Position numbers and translations under genes: made by a program
Notes under the pieces: model-generated
Told to the model about the DNA's origin: nothing
The model's database searches: none
Seen by the model: only the letters and a program-made list of their open reading frames with translations
In this document: piece after piece, positions 19,667 through 29,017 of the stretch
How positions within the stretch are numbered: the stretch's first letter is position 1
How the letters are laid out: each line of letters opens with the position of its first letter
Assembly: GCA_030583885.1 (NCBI GenBank)
Contig: CP129480.1
Coordinates: 372,001 to 436,000, forward strand
DNA length: 64,000 nt
Direction of reading: 5' to 3'
From: Anaerolineales bacterium
GTDB taxonomy: Bacteria; Chloroflexota; Anaerolineae; Anaerolineales; Villigracilaceae

Positions 19667-19942
19667 CTAATGATTGCGCAGGGCGCTGTTCAACTGCCGG
19701 GCAAAGTCGGCGAGCGTTTCGGCGCGGATGGAGACGATCACATCACGCTCCTGCTTGCTGAGCGGGAAGGTCTCGCCGAGATACCCTTTTTGCAGGGCAT
19801 TGTGCGGGTCCTGCAGGAGCATCTGGCAGAACTGGCGGTTGACCACCGCGGCGGCAAAGATGCGGCTCAATCCGTCCGGGGTGCGGATCGGCGCAATATT
19901 CAATTGGATTTGAGGCTGGTAGCTTACGAATGATGAGATCAT
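19667..19942 (-). CDS. NHLP-clan small protein (Os1348/Franean1_4349-like leader)
   Basis: A 91-residue protein whose central and C-terminal part resembles nitrile-hydratase-like leader peptides: NRQFCQMLLQDPHNALQKGYLGETFPLSKQE, with the LLxDPxxALxxGYxGxxFxLs pattern, then IVSIRAETLADFARQL. In RiPP systems such leaders are followed by a short core; here it ends soon after (NSALRNH), and no modification enzyme is in the window, so it may be a regulatory relative. It overlaps the DUF5317 gene by four bases (ATGA) and is the last gene of its operon. The family call comes from pattern memory; it needs a profile search. Confidence 0.6.
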   Translation of the reverse strand: MISSFVSYQPQIQLNIAPIRTPDGLSRIFAAAVVNRQFCQMLLQDPHNALQKGYLGETFPLSKQERDVIVSIRAETLADFARQLNSALRNH

Positions 19943-20535
19943 ATGGAAACACCTTTGTTAATGGGAATGGATGGATGTTCGGGTATCTTTTGACTGGCCA
20001 GCAGCCAGAATACACCAAGGGCGATGAAAACGTCACCGAGGCTGAATGCCACCTGGTAGGCGGACCCGGCCGGGGGCAGGAAACGATCCGCAAGCCACTC
20101 GAAGCGGGTTTCCTGCGGGTGCAGGAGGATGTCCTTTGTGCCGAAGCGCTCGCCGGGCTGGATGTCATTCAAGACTTCCTGCGGCACCAGGCGGCTGGCA
20201 GTCTGCGGACTGATGGGCATGAAGCCGCCGTTGGCTGCCATGACCGTGAGGTTGAGCGCCACGCCGAGGAGCAGGACCTTCATGCCGGGCAGGCGGCGGT
20301 TGAGCCAGGCGAACCCGAGCAGCAGGCTTTGCGAGACGGGCAGCAGCAGGGCCGCCCATGCCTCGGGGACGCGCTCTCGTGTGGCGGGGAGATAGACTGC
20401 CAGGAACTGGGGCAGAAAGGCGATGAAGACCAGCCAGAGATATTTCAGGTCCGGCGGCTGGTATGTTTCGCCGCGCAGGCGCGTCCAACCGATGCCAGCC
20501 AGCAGCCCGGCGGCAACGGCGAACAGCAGGATCAC
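19939..20535 (-). CDS. DUF5317 family membrane protein
   Basis: A 198-residue protein with five to six hydrophobic segments. It starts MILLFAVAAGLLAGIGW and has GMKVLLLGVALNLTVMAANGGFMPIS, a characteristic NGGxMP turn of DUF5317, then a soluble loop with ERFGTKDILLHPQETRFEWLADRF and a final segment VAFSLGDVFIALGVFWLL. The start is a GTG at 20535, overlapping the stop of the preceding small gene (TAGTG). Function is not known for the family. It is often found in Chloroflexota and Actinomycetota. Confidence 0.78.
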   Translation of the reverse strand: MILLFAVAAGLLAGIGWTRLRGETYQPPDLKYLWLVFIAFLPQFLAVYLPATRERVPEAWAALLLPVSQSLLLGFAWLNRRLPGMKVLLLGVALNLTVMAANGGFMPISPQTASRLVPQEVLNDIQPGERFGTKDILLHPQETRFEWLADRFLPPAGSAYQVAFSLGDVFIALGVFWLLASQKIPEHPSIPINKGVSI

Positions 20536-20678
20536 TACCGGCCGACCCCGCCGCCATCTTCCGGAGCGCCGGCGCCGAGCACAAGCATGGTCAGGGTGAG
20601 CAGGACGAAGAAGAGCTGGATGTGCTGGCGGTTGAGGCTGGAGAGGGAGGCGGCGATCAGGTTAAGTTTGGTTTTCAT
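20535..20678 (-). CDS. Short membrane peptide, first gene of the NHLP operon
   Basis: A 47-residue peptide, MKTKLNLIAASLSSLNRQ..., with one hydrophobic segment (LFFVLLTLTMLVLGAG) and a Gly/Glu-rich tail. AAGGAG lies six bases before the ATG at 20678. Its stop codon shares a base with the GTG of the DUF5317 gene, so it is translationally coupled. The three-gene operon (short peptide, DUF5317, NHLP-like) has the same strand and overlaps throughout. Function unknown. Confidence 0.65.
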   Translation of the reverse strand: MKTKLNLIAASLSSLNRQHIQLFFVLLTLTMLVLGAGAPEDGGGVGR

Positions 20679-20768
20679 GGGATAACTCCTTTTTGAATGC
20701 TTTGCGGGTTGAAGTACGATGCCCCTACTATACATACCCCCAGGCTTCAAAACAGGCTTCAAAAGATT

Positions 20769-20796
20769 AAAAAACAGCCCGATTTGGGGCTGTTTT
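20769..20796 (-). terminator. Terminator after the BTAD regulator
   Basis: AAAACAGCCC and GGGGCTGTTTT form a strong stem flanked by A and T runs. It lies downstream of the minus-strand regulator ending at 20953 and upstream of the small operon. A 274-base gap surrounds it, with no gene. Confidence 0.85.
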
Positions 20797-20952
20797 CATT
20801 GCAATTTCATTGCAAAAATCATGGTACAGGCTCCCAGAGCCCCTTTGCAAAGCATTTTGGTGTTTTTTGCCCCCTGCAAGGCGCAAACTGCGAAGTCCCA
20901 GTGCCGCCCGAAGCGTGTTTCATGGTACTCGCGGGCAGTGGTATGCGCTTTT

Positions 20953-23900
20953 TCAGCGCGTCAGGCGGCTGTAGAGCTCCTCGATCTCCATGGAAGGCGG
21001 CAGGTTGTGCAGGCGTTTCAAGGCTTCATGGCAGGCTTCGTACATGCGTTTGATGGAGGCGCGGTCGCCGAGACGGCTGTAGGCCTGCATCGAAAGCCGA
21101 TAGGCAGCCTCATGGGCCGGGTCATATTCAATTGCGCGGCGGCAGGCGGCGATGGCGTTTTCAGGCTGTGCATTTTTTTGATACAGGTCGGCCAGGCTGA
21201 CCAGCGCATGCAGAAATTCGCGGCTTAAACGTTCCCGGTCATGGCGCACCCAATCGGCATACACGTCCTGCAGGTAGGGACCGTGCACCAGGTCGACCGC
21301 TTTCTGGTACAGCGCGATTTGCTCCTGCGGGTCCTGCGCCGCTTTCCCCCTGGCAAGGAAGGATTCGAAGGCCTCCACGTCATACTCGTAATCGAGGCGG
21401 CGGTTGAACGTATAGGTGACATCCTTGAAGGCAACCACCTCCAGCCCGACCGCCCTGCGCAGGCGGTAGATCTCATTTTTGAAGCGCAGTCTCAATTTGG
21501 ACGCATCGTATAAATCGGGCCACAGGACCTCGCCGATCTGTTCCTTGGTCATCGGTTTGGGGATTGCCAGAAAGTAAAAGAACAGGTCGCGCACCGACTG
21601 GGTCTGCCAGTCTGAGGAGGTCAAGGTCCTGCCGCCAATGCTGACAACCGCCCCGCCGAATGCCTGGATGGTTATGTGCGGTGCGGGCGTCTGCACCACG
21701 CGCGCGTGCCGGCGCAGTTCGCGGCGGATGGCGGGCAGCCTGTTAGACAGGCGCTCCGCCTGTGCGAACAGGTCCGCCAGCGTGCGTTCCATTCCCGCGT
21801 CAGCCTGCATGCCTTCCAGGCCTTTCCGCGCCTGGTGCATGGCAACCACAAGCGCATGCGGGACCTGTTTGCCACCGCCATATACCCGCTTGATCTTTTG
21901 CGCCGCTTCCTCGGGCTTCCCCGCGCGGTTAAAGGAGGCCGCCAGCCAAACATCGGTCACAGCCGCCTCCAGGTCGCGCCCGTCTTCCGAAAAATCGACC
22001 TGCGCCTGTTCCAATTTATGGACCGCCTCGCGCGCGTCCCCCTCCAGCAGGCAAAGACGCCCGCATAACAAATGCAAAAACGCGTTCTCGTAACTGGAAT
22101 CGCCTGACAGCACCGCCTTCTCGATGCTCTCAAGGATGGTACGCGCGGTTATCGCATCCGCCTGCAGGATCGCCAGGTTCGCCTGCGCAAACTTTAAGGA
22201 ATGGGACACAAAGCGGTCATCCATCCCCTGCAGGGCATCCGAGGCGTGCTGAAAGTTTTGCCCGGCCATGCTGAAATCTTCCAGCTCGGCATACAGGTCG
22301 CCCAGGCTGATGGAGATCAGAATATCAAGGCGCGTATAGCGGCTGCGCTGGGCGCACAGCAGGCCTTCCTCGAAAGTCTGGGCGGCTTTTGAATACTCTC
22401 CCAGAAATTGATGGAGAACACCCAGATTATTCAGCAAACTTGCCTGCCAGGAGAGGTTGCCCTCCTGCCGCCAGATCTGCAGGGCTTTTTCATAGGCGTT
22501 TCGGGCTTGCGTGAAATCCCCGATGGCGCGGTATGCCATCCCGGTTTCCATTAATAATATGGGGACGCCGGACGGATCGCCCGCCTGAAACAGCTCCAGC
22601 GAACGCTCCAAAAATGAGACTGCCTGTCTTGTATTCCCCAAACGATGGAAAGCCAGTCCCTTGATGCGCAGCGCCTCGGCATGCATCGCCTGCATATCAT
22701 CGCTGGCTTCCGTGGACTGGATGACCTGCTCGGCGTCGCGCAGGGAGGCGGCATAATCGCCAAGAAAGCGGTACGCTGTCGCCCGCCGCACCAGGGTCAG
22801 GTTAAGGCCGTGGATGTCATTTTCCTGGCGGCAGATCTGCACCGCCTGCGACAATAGTCTCAAACCCTCCTTCAGGTCGCCCTTTGTATATGTGATCGTG
22901 CCGCGAATCGAAAGCAGGCCGGAACGTCTCCGCAGCATGGAGGGCGGCAGGTCGTTCAGCCAGGATTCAAGCGTGAGGATGGCGTGCTGCAGCATGGGCG
23001 TGCTTGCCCGCTCGATCATCGCGGCCAGCAGGTCCATGTCATTGAGCTGCCGGCAGATATGATGGGCCTTCTCCCATTCGCCCAGTTCTTCATAGGCCGC
23101 CTCGAGGCGGGTGAGCACGGGCGCAACCTCCTGCGGGCGTTCGCGCTTAAAGCGCTCCCGCAGGAAATCGCGGAAGAGGTGGTGATATCTCAGCCAGCGC
23201 CCATCCGCGCCGACCGGCAGGGCGAAGAGGTTGTTGCGCGAGATGACCTTGATCCAATCCTGCCAGTCCTGCGCTTCGGCATAGAACGGAGCCAGGACCG
23301 ACTCGCAAAGCGAGGAGTCGAATTCATCGAACAGGGCGGTGCGCAGGATGAATTCCTGCAGGTCGGCGGGCTGGCGCTCCAATACCTGCTGGCCGAGGTA
23401 GTCGAACAGTCCCGCACCGCCGTCCACCAGTGCGTGCGCGGTATGCTTGCGCAAAACGTCCGCACCGGAGAACTGCAAGCCCGTGATCCAGCCTTCCGTC
23501 TCTTCGATCAGGTGCTGCGCCTGTTCATCGGAGATCTGCAGGTTGTTGTTCTGCGCCAGCAGGGCCTGAAGTTCATGCGGTTGAAAGGCAAGGTCGGAAA
23601 AGCTCAAGCCGCCGACCTGCTCGCGCGCCACCAGCAGGGGCAGGTCGTTCAGGCTGGTCAGGATGCGCGAAGCGATCACCAGGTGACAGTTCTCATCCGC
23701 CAGTTGAAGGAAACGGTTGATGAAATACTGGATGGGTTGGACCCCGTCCAGCAGGTGGAAATCGTCCAGCACGAAAATAAAATGCTCGTGGATCGTTTCG
23801 TAGATCTCGTTGCACAGGGTCACCAGCAGGCGCTCCATATCCTGCTCGAAGGAGGACATGCCCTCCAGCGCGCTTTTCGACTGGCTGCCAAATTTCGGGA

Positions 23901-24171
23901 AGCGCTCCGCCAGTGCGGCAATGAAATAGGCGGCAAAGCGTTGAGGGTCGCGGTCGAGCTCATCCAAAGCCAGCCAGCAGCAGGGCAGTTCGCTCTGATC
24001 GACCAAATCGATCAATAACGAGGTCTTTCCATAACCCGCAGGCGCGGAAACAAGCGCGAGTTTTCTATCGAGCGCATCGAACAACATGTCCAGCAGGCGC
24101 TGGCGCGTAAGCAGCTCGTCACGGCGGCGCGGCGGGATGATCTTGGCTTTGCTGACAGGGATGGGTGACAT
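20953..24171 (-). CDS. STAND-ATPase, TPR and BTAD transcriptional regulator (AfsR/MalT type)
   Basis: A 1072-residue signal-sensing regulator. An N-terminal STAND ATPase (residues about 20-330) has Walker A APAGYGKTS at 43-51 and Walker B FVLDDFHLLDG. TPR-like helices run from about 400 to 800. The C-terminus (about 828-1072) has a winged helix, DLFFYFLAIPKPMTKEQIGE and LWPDLYDASKLRLRFKNEIY, then a bacterial transcriptional activation domain with TPR repeats. BTAD proteins bind DNA through the winged helix and oligomerise by TPR on ligand signals. Unlike MalT and the LuxR paralog at 34946, it lacks a C-terminal LuxR helix-turn-helix. It is divergent from dnaE. The target is unknown. Confidence 0.9.
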   Translation of the reverse strand: MSPIPVSKAKIIPPRRRDELLTRQRLLDMLFDALDRKLALVSAPAGYGKTSLLIDLVDQSELPCCWLALDELDRDPQRFAAYFIAALAERFPKFGSQSKSALEGMSSFEQDMERLLVTLCNEIYETIHEHFIFVLDDFHLLDGVQPIQYFINRFLQLADENCHLVIASRILTSLNDLPLLVAREQVGGLSFSDLAFQPHELQALLAQNNNLQISDEQAQHLIEETEGWITGLQFSGADVLRKHTAHALVDGGAGLFDYLGQQVLERQPADLQEFILRTALFDEFDSSLCESVLAPFYAEAQDWQDWIKVISRNNLFALPVGADGRWLRYHHLFRDFLRERFKRERPQEVAPVLTRLEAAYEELGEWEKAHHICRQLNDMDLLAAMIERASTPMLQHAILTLESWLNDLPPSMLRRRSGLLSIRGTITYTKGDLKEGLRLLSQAVQICRQENDIHGLNLTLVRRATAYRFLGDYAASLRDAEQVIQSTEASDDMQAMHAEALRIKGLAFHRLGNTRQAVSFLERSLELFQAGDPSGVPILLMETGMAYRAIGDFTQARNAYEKALQIWRQEGNLSWQASLLNNLGVLHQFLGEYSKAAQTFEEGLLCAQRSRYTRLDILISISLGDLYAELEDFSMAGQNFQHASDALQGMDDRFVSHSLKFAQANLAILQADAITARTILESIEKAVLSGDSSYENAFLHLLCGRLCLLEGDAREAVHKLEQAQVDFSEDGRDLEAAVTDVWLAASFNRAGKPEEAAQKIKRVYGGGKQVPHALVVAMHQARKGLEGMQADAGMERTLADLFAQAERLSNRLPAIRRELRRHARVVQTPAPHITIQAFGGAVVSIGGRTLTSSDWQTQSVRDLFFYFLAIPKPMTKEQIGEVLWPDLYDASKLRLRFKNEIYRLRRAVGLEVVAFKDVTYTFNRRLDYEYDVEAFESFLARGKAAQDPQEQIALYQKAVDLVHGPYLQDVYADWVRHDRERLSREFLHALVSLADLYQKNAQPENAIAACRRAIEYDPAHEAAYRLSMQAYSRLGDRASIKRMYEACHEALKRLHNLPPSMEIEELYSRLTR

Positions 24172-24293
24172 GGTGTTGCACTACCGATCCAACAAATAAA
24201 GCCCGGGCAGGGAAAATAGTATGGGGCGTTCTGTATTTTATCCGTAAATCGATTTTTTAAGCATCCCGCGGGCGAACTCTTGAACATGCGTGC

Positions 24294-24299
24294 TATAAT
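24294..24299 (+). promoter_or_regulatory. -10 box of dnaE, very short leader
   Basis: TATAAT ends 12 bases before the dnaE ATG, leaving room for a leader of only about six bases and no ribosome-binding sequence (TTTTTTAAGCC). No convincing -35 box is visible 17 bases upstream. Confidence 0.55.
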
Positions 24300-24311
24300 C
24301 TTTTTTAAGCC

Positions 24312-27300
24312 ATGTCCTTCGCCCACCTGCACGTCCACACCGAATATTCCCTGCTCGACGGCTTCTCGAACATCCGCAAGCTGGTCCAGCGCGTCAAGGA
24401 AATGAACATGCCCGCGGTGGCGATCACCGACCACGGCACGATGTTCGGGGTGATCGATTTTTACAAAACCGCGCATGAGGCGGGGGTCAAGCCGATCATC
24501 GGGCTCGAAGCCTACATGGCGGCGCGCGGCATGAAGGACAAGGACTCCAAGCTGGACCGCCAGTCCTATCACCTGCTCCTGCTGGCCGAGAATGAAACCG
24601 GCTATAGGAACCTGCTCAAGATCGCCTCCGCCGCGCAAATGGACGGCTTCTATTATTACCCGCGCATCGACCGCGAGTTCCTCGCCGCCCATGCGGACGG
24701 ATTGATCTGCACCTCGGGCTGCATGTCCGCCGAGATCCCGCGCGCATTGCTCTCCGAAAACCCGCAGGAAGCGCTCAAAAAATGGAACTGGTATTACGAT
24801 GTCTTTGGTCCCGACCGTTTCTTTGTGGAACTGCAGCAGCACAACATCAAGGAGATCACGGAATTAAATAAAAAACTGCTCGAGCTGGGCGCGCGCTATT
24901 CCGCAAAATACATCGCCACCAACGACGTGCATTACGTCAACCAGGATGATTCGCGTTTGCAGGAGATCCTGCTCGCCATGCAGACCCAGACCGTGCTCTC
25001 GGACACGAACCGCATGCGCATGAGCGACGACTCGTATTACCTGCGCTCACCCGAGGAAATGAACCGCATCTTTGCCGAGGTGCCGGGCGCGTTATCCAAC
25101 ACCCTGCTGATCGCCGAGCGCTGCAACGTCAACATCAAGTTCAAGGAATACCACCTGCCCGAGTTCCCCGTGCCGGATGGATACACAGCAGAGACCCATC
25201 TGCGTTCGTTGTGCCGGGCCGGGGCGGGAAAAAAGTACGGGGATGACGCAGACAAGCCCGAGGTCCGTGAAAGACTCGACTATGAGCTGAGAGTCGTCCA
25301 CGAGATGGGATTCGACGCCTACTTCCTGATCGTGTGGGACCTGTGCCGCTTCGCCCGCGAGAACGGGATCTGGTACAACGCCCGCGGCTCGGCCGCCGGC
25401 TCGATCATCGCCTACACCCTCGAGATCACGATCGTCGACCCGCTCGAACACGACCTGATCTTCGAACGCTTTTTGAATCCCGGGCGCATCTCGATGCCCG
25501 ATATCGACCTCGACTTTCGCGACGACCGCCGTTCCGAGATGCTGGAATATTGCGCGAACAAATACGGTGCGGACAAGGTGGCGCAGATCATCACCTTTGG
25601 CACCATGGGGACGAAAGCCGCCATCCGCGATGTGGCGCGCGTGATGGAAGTGCCGCTGCCCGAAGTGGACCGCGTTGCAAAGCTTGTGCCCTTTTCACCC
25701 GGCAAAGGCTCCTCCATGGGGGATGCGATGGCGATCAGGGAATTCAAACAGATCTACGACACCGACCCGCGCATGCGCGAGGTGATCGATATCGCCGCGA
25801 AGATGGAGGGTACGGTCCGCAACGCCGGCACGCACGCCGCGGGCGTGGTCATCTCAGACAAGCCGATCGAGGAGTATCTCCCGCTCCACCGCCCGACCTC
25901 GAATTCAGAGGATACGCCCATCAAATCGGTGACCCAGTTCGAAATGGGCATCCTCGATTCGCTCGGCATGTTAAAGGTGGATTTCCTCGGGCTGATCACA
26001 TTGACCGTCATGGCGCGCGCCTGTGACATGATCGAAAAACGCCACGGCATCCGCTATGACCTGAGCAACATCCCGATTGACGATCCCAAGTCGTTCGAAT
26101 TAATGGGCGCGGGACAGACGGCCGGGGTCTTCCAGGTGGAAGGCGGGGGCATGACGCGCTGGCTTGTGGAGATGAAACCAAAGAACCTGGACAACATCAT
26201 CGCCATGGTCGCGCTGTACCGGCCGGGCCCGATGCAATTCATCCCGTCCTATATCGCGCGCATGCACGGCAAGGCGCAGGTGGAATACCGCCACCCCGCC
26301 ATGCAGCCGATCTTTCAGGATACCTACGGCATCCCCGTCTATCAGGAACAACTGATGCGCGCCGCGGTGGAACTGGCGGGGTATACGCCGTCTGAATCCG
26401 ATGACCTGCGTAAAGCCATCTCCAAGAAGAACAAGGACGATATTGAAAAGCATCGCGCCAAATTCGTGAGAGGCGCGGTGGAAAAAGGCATGGAGCGGTC
26501 CACCGCCGACGCGATCTACACGGATTGGGAGGAGTTTGCGAGATACGGGTTCAACAAGAGCCATGCCGCGGATTACGGCGTTATCGCCGTTCAAACTGCG
26601 TTTCTAAAAGCTCATTACCCGGCCGAATACATGGCGGCGCTCATGTCCGCTTCGGCGGGACAGACCGAAAAGGTGGCGCTCTATGTTGCCGACGCCCGCA
26701 CCATGGGCGTGCCCGTGCTCCCGCCGGACATCAACACCCCGGGCTGGGATTTCGAGATCGAAGATATCGACGGAAAACCTTCCATCCGCTTCGGGTTCGG
26801 CGCGGTGAAGAACGTCAGCGAGGGCGCGGTGGATGTCATCGTCGCAGCGCGCAGGGACGGGAAATTCGCCGACCTTAACGATTTCGCCCGCCGCGTGGAC
26901 CTGCGCGGGGTCGGCAAACGCTCGCTGGAATGCCTCATCAAGGTCGGTGCGCTCGACCAGTTCGGCAACCGCGCCTCCCTGCTCGCCTCCCTCGACCGCA
27001 TCATCGCCATCAGCAGTAATCACTTCCGCGCAGCCGATGCGGGACAGATGAGTCTCTTCGGCTCATCCACGGGCATCGTCGAAGAGATCAGCCTGCCGGA
27101 AGTAAAGGATGTCGAAAAAAGAGACATGCTCAACTGGGAGCGCGAGCTGATCGGCCTGTACATCTCCGACCATCCGCTCAACGAATTCCAGATCCAGCTC
27201 GCACAGATCGTCAGTTATTTTTCGGGGCAGCTGCCCGAAGCGGATCACGAGGAAAGGGTTCGCGTTGCGGGGCTGGTCACACTCGTCCGCCCGTACACCA

Positions 27301-28232
27301 CGAAAACAGGCAAGGCTATGGGTTTCGTCACCATGGAGGATATCCAGGGCAACATCGAGCTCGTGCTCTTCCCCAAGACCTGGGAGAATTATCGCACGCA
27401 ACTGACCGTCGGGCAGATCATCATCGTCGAAGGCAAGGTGGACCAGAGCAACACCCCGCCCAAGATCCTGGTGGACACGATCAAGACCGAGATCAAGGTG
27501 GTCGTGGCGGCGGATGACCCGTACGCCAAACAGGATTCAACGCCCAAGCCCGTCCTCGCGCGGACAGAGGAGGCCGCCCCCCTCCGCCCGGCCGCCTCGC
27601 AGCCCAGGCCGGCAGTTGTCTCATCCTCAAAGGCGGCTCCCCCGCCTGCACCGATTCCACCCAAGCCTGTGCCCCAGCCGCAGGTTGCAGAAAAGGCCTC
27701 CGCCTATGATGTGGATGGTGACATGCCGCCGCCGCCCGATAACTTCCCTGAAGGCTGGGACAGTGAATGGCAGCCGTCCTTTGACGATGCGGCCATCGCG
27801 TCCAAGCCGGAGCCGAAGTTCAGGAAGAATGAAGAGGTCACTCCCCCTCTCGTCACCCGCGCTGTTGAGGCGCTGGCGAATGTCGAAGAGACCGGGCAGG
27901 CCGGGGAGCCGCGTGAAGCGCTCATCCCGTCCCTGTATGTCCCCCTTGTCAAGGAGGACCGGGACAAGGACCATCCGCCGCAGCAGATCACGGTCATGCT
28001 CCGTCACACGGGCGACAAGGAGCGTGACAAGCGCCGCATCAAGACGTTGTACGGCACGCTGATCTCGCACCACGGGCGCGACAAGTTCAGTTTTCAGATC
28101 TTCGAGAACGGCAAGGGACACCTGATCGACTTCCCCAACGACACCACGCGCATCTGCCCCGAGTTATTCGAGCGGCTTAAAAAACTGATGGGTGAGGAAA
28201 GCTGGCGCGTGGAACCGATCACGTTTCAGTGA
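24312..28232 (+). CDS. dnaE: DNA polymerase III alpha subunit
   Basis: Replicative polymerase of 1306 residues (usual for the DnaE1 branch is 1100-1200). An N-terminal PHP domain (1-~210, HLHVHTEYSLLDG) precedes the catalytic C-family polymerase core; PDIDLDF at residues 396-402 carries the metal-binding Asp residues. The fingers and beta-binding region follow, then a helix-hairpin-helix, and an OB fold near residue 985 (VRVAGLVTLVRPYTTKTGK). A Pro/Ala-rich linker near residues 1080-1150 and a C-terminal domain of about 100 residues end it. The linker is longer than usual. The sequence is continuous with no stop or shift. The gene has a very short leader and is divergent from the BTAD regulator. 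Confidence 0.97.
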   Translation: MSFAHLHVHTEYSLLDGFSNIRKLVQRVKEMNMPAVAITDHGTMFGVIDFYKTAHEAGVKPIIGLEAYMAARGMKDKDSKLDRQSYHLLLLAENETGYRNLLKIASAAQMDGFYYYPRIDREFLAAHADGLICTSGCMSAEIPRALLSENPQEALKKWNWYYDVFGPDRFFVELQQHNIKEITELNKKLLELGARYSAKYIATNDVHYVNQDDSRLQEILLAMQTQTVLSDTNRMRMSDDSYYLRSPEEMNRIFAEVPGALSNTLLIAERCNVNIKFKEYHLPEFPVPDGYTAETHLRSLCRAGAGKKYGDDADKPEVRERLDYELRVVHEMGFDAYFLIVWDLCRFARENGIWYNARGSAAGSIIAYTLEITIVDPLEHDLIFERFLNPGRISMPDIDLDFRDDRRSEMLEYCANKYGADKVAQIITFGTMGTKAAIRDVARVMEVPLPEVDRVAKLVPFSPGKGSSMGDAMAIREFKQIYDTDPRMREVIDIAAKMEGTVRNAGTHAAGVVISDKPIEEYLPLHRPTSNSEDTPIKSVTQFEMGILDSLGMLKVDFLGLITLTVMARACDMIEKRHGIRYDLSNIPIDDPKSFELMGAGQTAGVFQVEGGGMTRWLVEMKPKNLDNIIAMVALYRPGPMQFIPSYIARMHGKAQVEYRHPAMQPIFQDTYGIPVYQEQLMRAAVELAGYTPSESDDLRKAISKKNKDDIEKHRAKFVRGAVEKGMERSTADAIYTDWEEFARYGFNKSHAADYGVIAVQTAFLKAHYPAEYMAALMSASAGQTEKVALYVADARTMGVPVLPPDINTPGWDFEIEDIDGKPSIRFGFGAVKNVSEGAVDVIVAARRDGKFADLNDFARRVDLRGVGKRSLECLIKVGALDQFGNRASLLASLDRIIAISSNHFRAADAGQMSLFGSSTGIVEEISLPEVKDVEKRDMLNWERELIGLYISDHPLNEFQIQLAQIVSYFSGQLPEADHEERVRVAGLVTLVRPYTTKTGKAMGFVTMEDIQGNIELVLFPKTWENYRTQLTVGQIIIVEGKVDQSNTPPKILVDTIKTEIKVVVAADDPYAKQDSTPKPVLARTEEAAPLRPAASQPRPAVVSSSKAAPPPAPIPPKPVPQPQVAEKASAYDVDGDMPPPPDNFPEGWDSEWQPSFDDAAIASKPEPKFRKNEEVTPPLVTRAVEALANVEETGQAGEPREALIPSLYVPLVKEDRDKDHPPQQITVMLRHTGDKERDKRRIKTLYGTLISHHGRDKFSFQIFENGKGHLIDFPNDTTRICPELFERLKKLMGEESWRVEPITFQ

Positions 28233-28235
28233 ATC

Positions 28236-29015
28236 TCACCCCCATCGTACCGCTTCACACCTTTCGCACTCCGCCCTGCCGCACAGCAGGGCATGGGGGT
28301 TTTCGTGGATCTTTTCCACCACAACTTTTAGCAGACTCTTTAAATGAACCGCCTGCACCGGCGCGCCGCTGATCTCCACGCGGCGCGTATAAATTTCCAG
28401 GTCGGAGGCGATGGCATTGAAACCCTCCGAGTCCCCGGGAAAGCCGGGACATTCGACCACCTTGTCCCGCGTCAAGGCCCAGCGGATGAACTGCATGCGT
28501 CCCGCCAGTTTCTCCCCATAATGAATGCTGGTGTTGACGCACTGGTCCACACCGAGCAGCAAGACCCAGCCGTCCTGTTCGGCAAGCGCGGCGATGGGCG
28601 CGAAGGGCTCGTAGAAGGTCTGTGTGTTGAGGATCGCATCCATATTGATGCCCACAAAGGATTGAATGGGGTGGGACGATCGTTTTGCCTTCGGGTGCCT
28701 GCGCAATGTTTCAGGCAAAACACCCATGGTTTTATCCGCGGGCATGCCGGGGTGATAGGGCTCCGCCATTTTATTCAGGTCCGTTTGACTGCCGTAGGTC
28801 AGGCCGTTGCGCGGCGGACCGATCTCCGGGTTTAACATCGTCTTGTAGGTGAAGGCCGGCATGATCAGCCCGCGCGTGGAATCGAGCAGGGCCGACAGCA
28901 TGGTCTCCGCATCCACGGAACCGAAGGCGCGCAGGGAAGCATGGGCAATGACCGGATTTTTACGCAAGCCCAATTTGGAAAAGGCAGTTTTGAATCCGGC
29001 TGCCGAGGCGGGCAA
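28236..29015 (-). CDS. AAC(3)-family aminoglycoside N-acetyltransferase-like protein
   Basis: A 259-residue protein of the Antibiotic_NAT family (AAC(3)-type fold). Visible: an N-terminal LRKNPVIAHASLRAFG stretch, MPAFTYKTMLNPEIG, the Pro-rich MPADKTMGVLPETLRRHP, SSHPIQSFVGIN, and DGWVLLLGVDQCVNTSIHYGEKLAG, matching the family's substrate-binding segments with Asp and His. Family members acetylate the 3-amino group of aminoglycosides; many environmental homologs have other amine substrates. The start is uncertain: a TTG at 29015 follows the enoyl-CoA hydratase stop closely, and no ATG fits. Cotranscription with that gene is likely. Confidence 0.8.
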   Translation of the reverse strand: MPASAAGFKTAFSKLGLRKNPVIAHASLRAFGSVDAETMLSALLDSTRGLIMPAFTYKTMLNPEIGPPRNGLTYGSQTDLNKMAEPYHPGMPADKTMGVLPETLRRHPKAKRSSHPIQSFVGINMDAILNTQTFYEPFAPIAALAEQDGWVLLLGVDQCVNTSIHYGEKLAGRMQFIRWALTRDKVVECPGFPGDSEGFNAIASDLEIYTRRVEISGAPVQAVHLKSLLKVVVEKIHENPHALLCGRAECERCEAVRWG

Positions 29016-29017
29016 CT

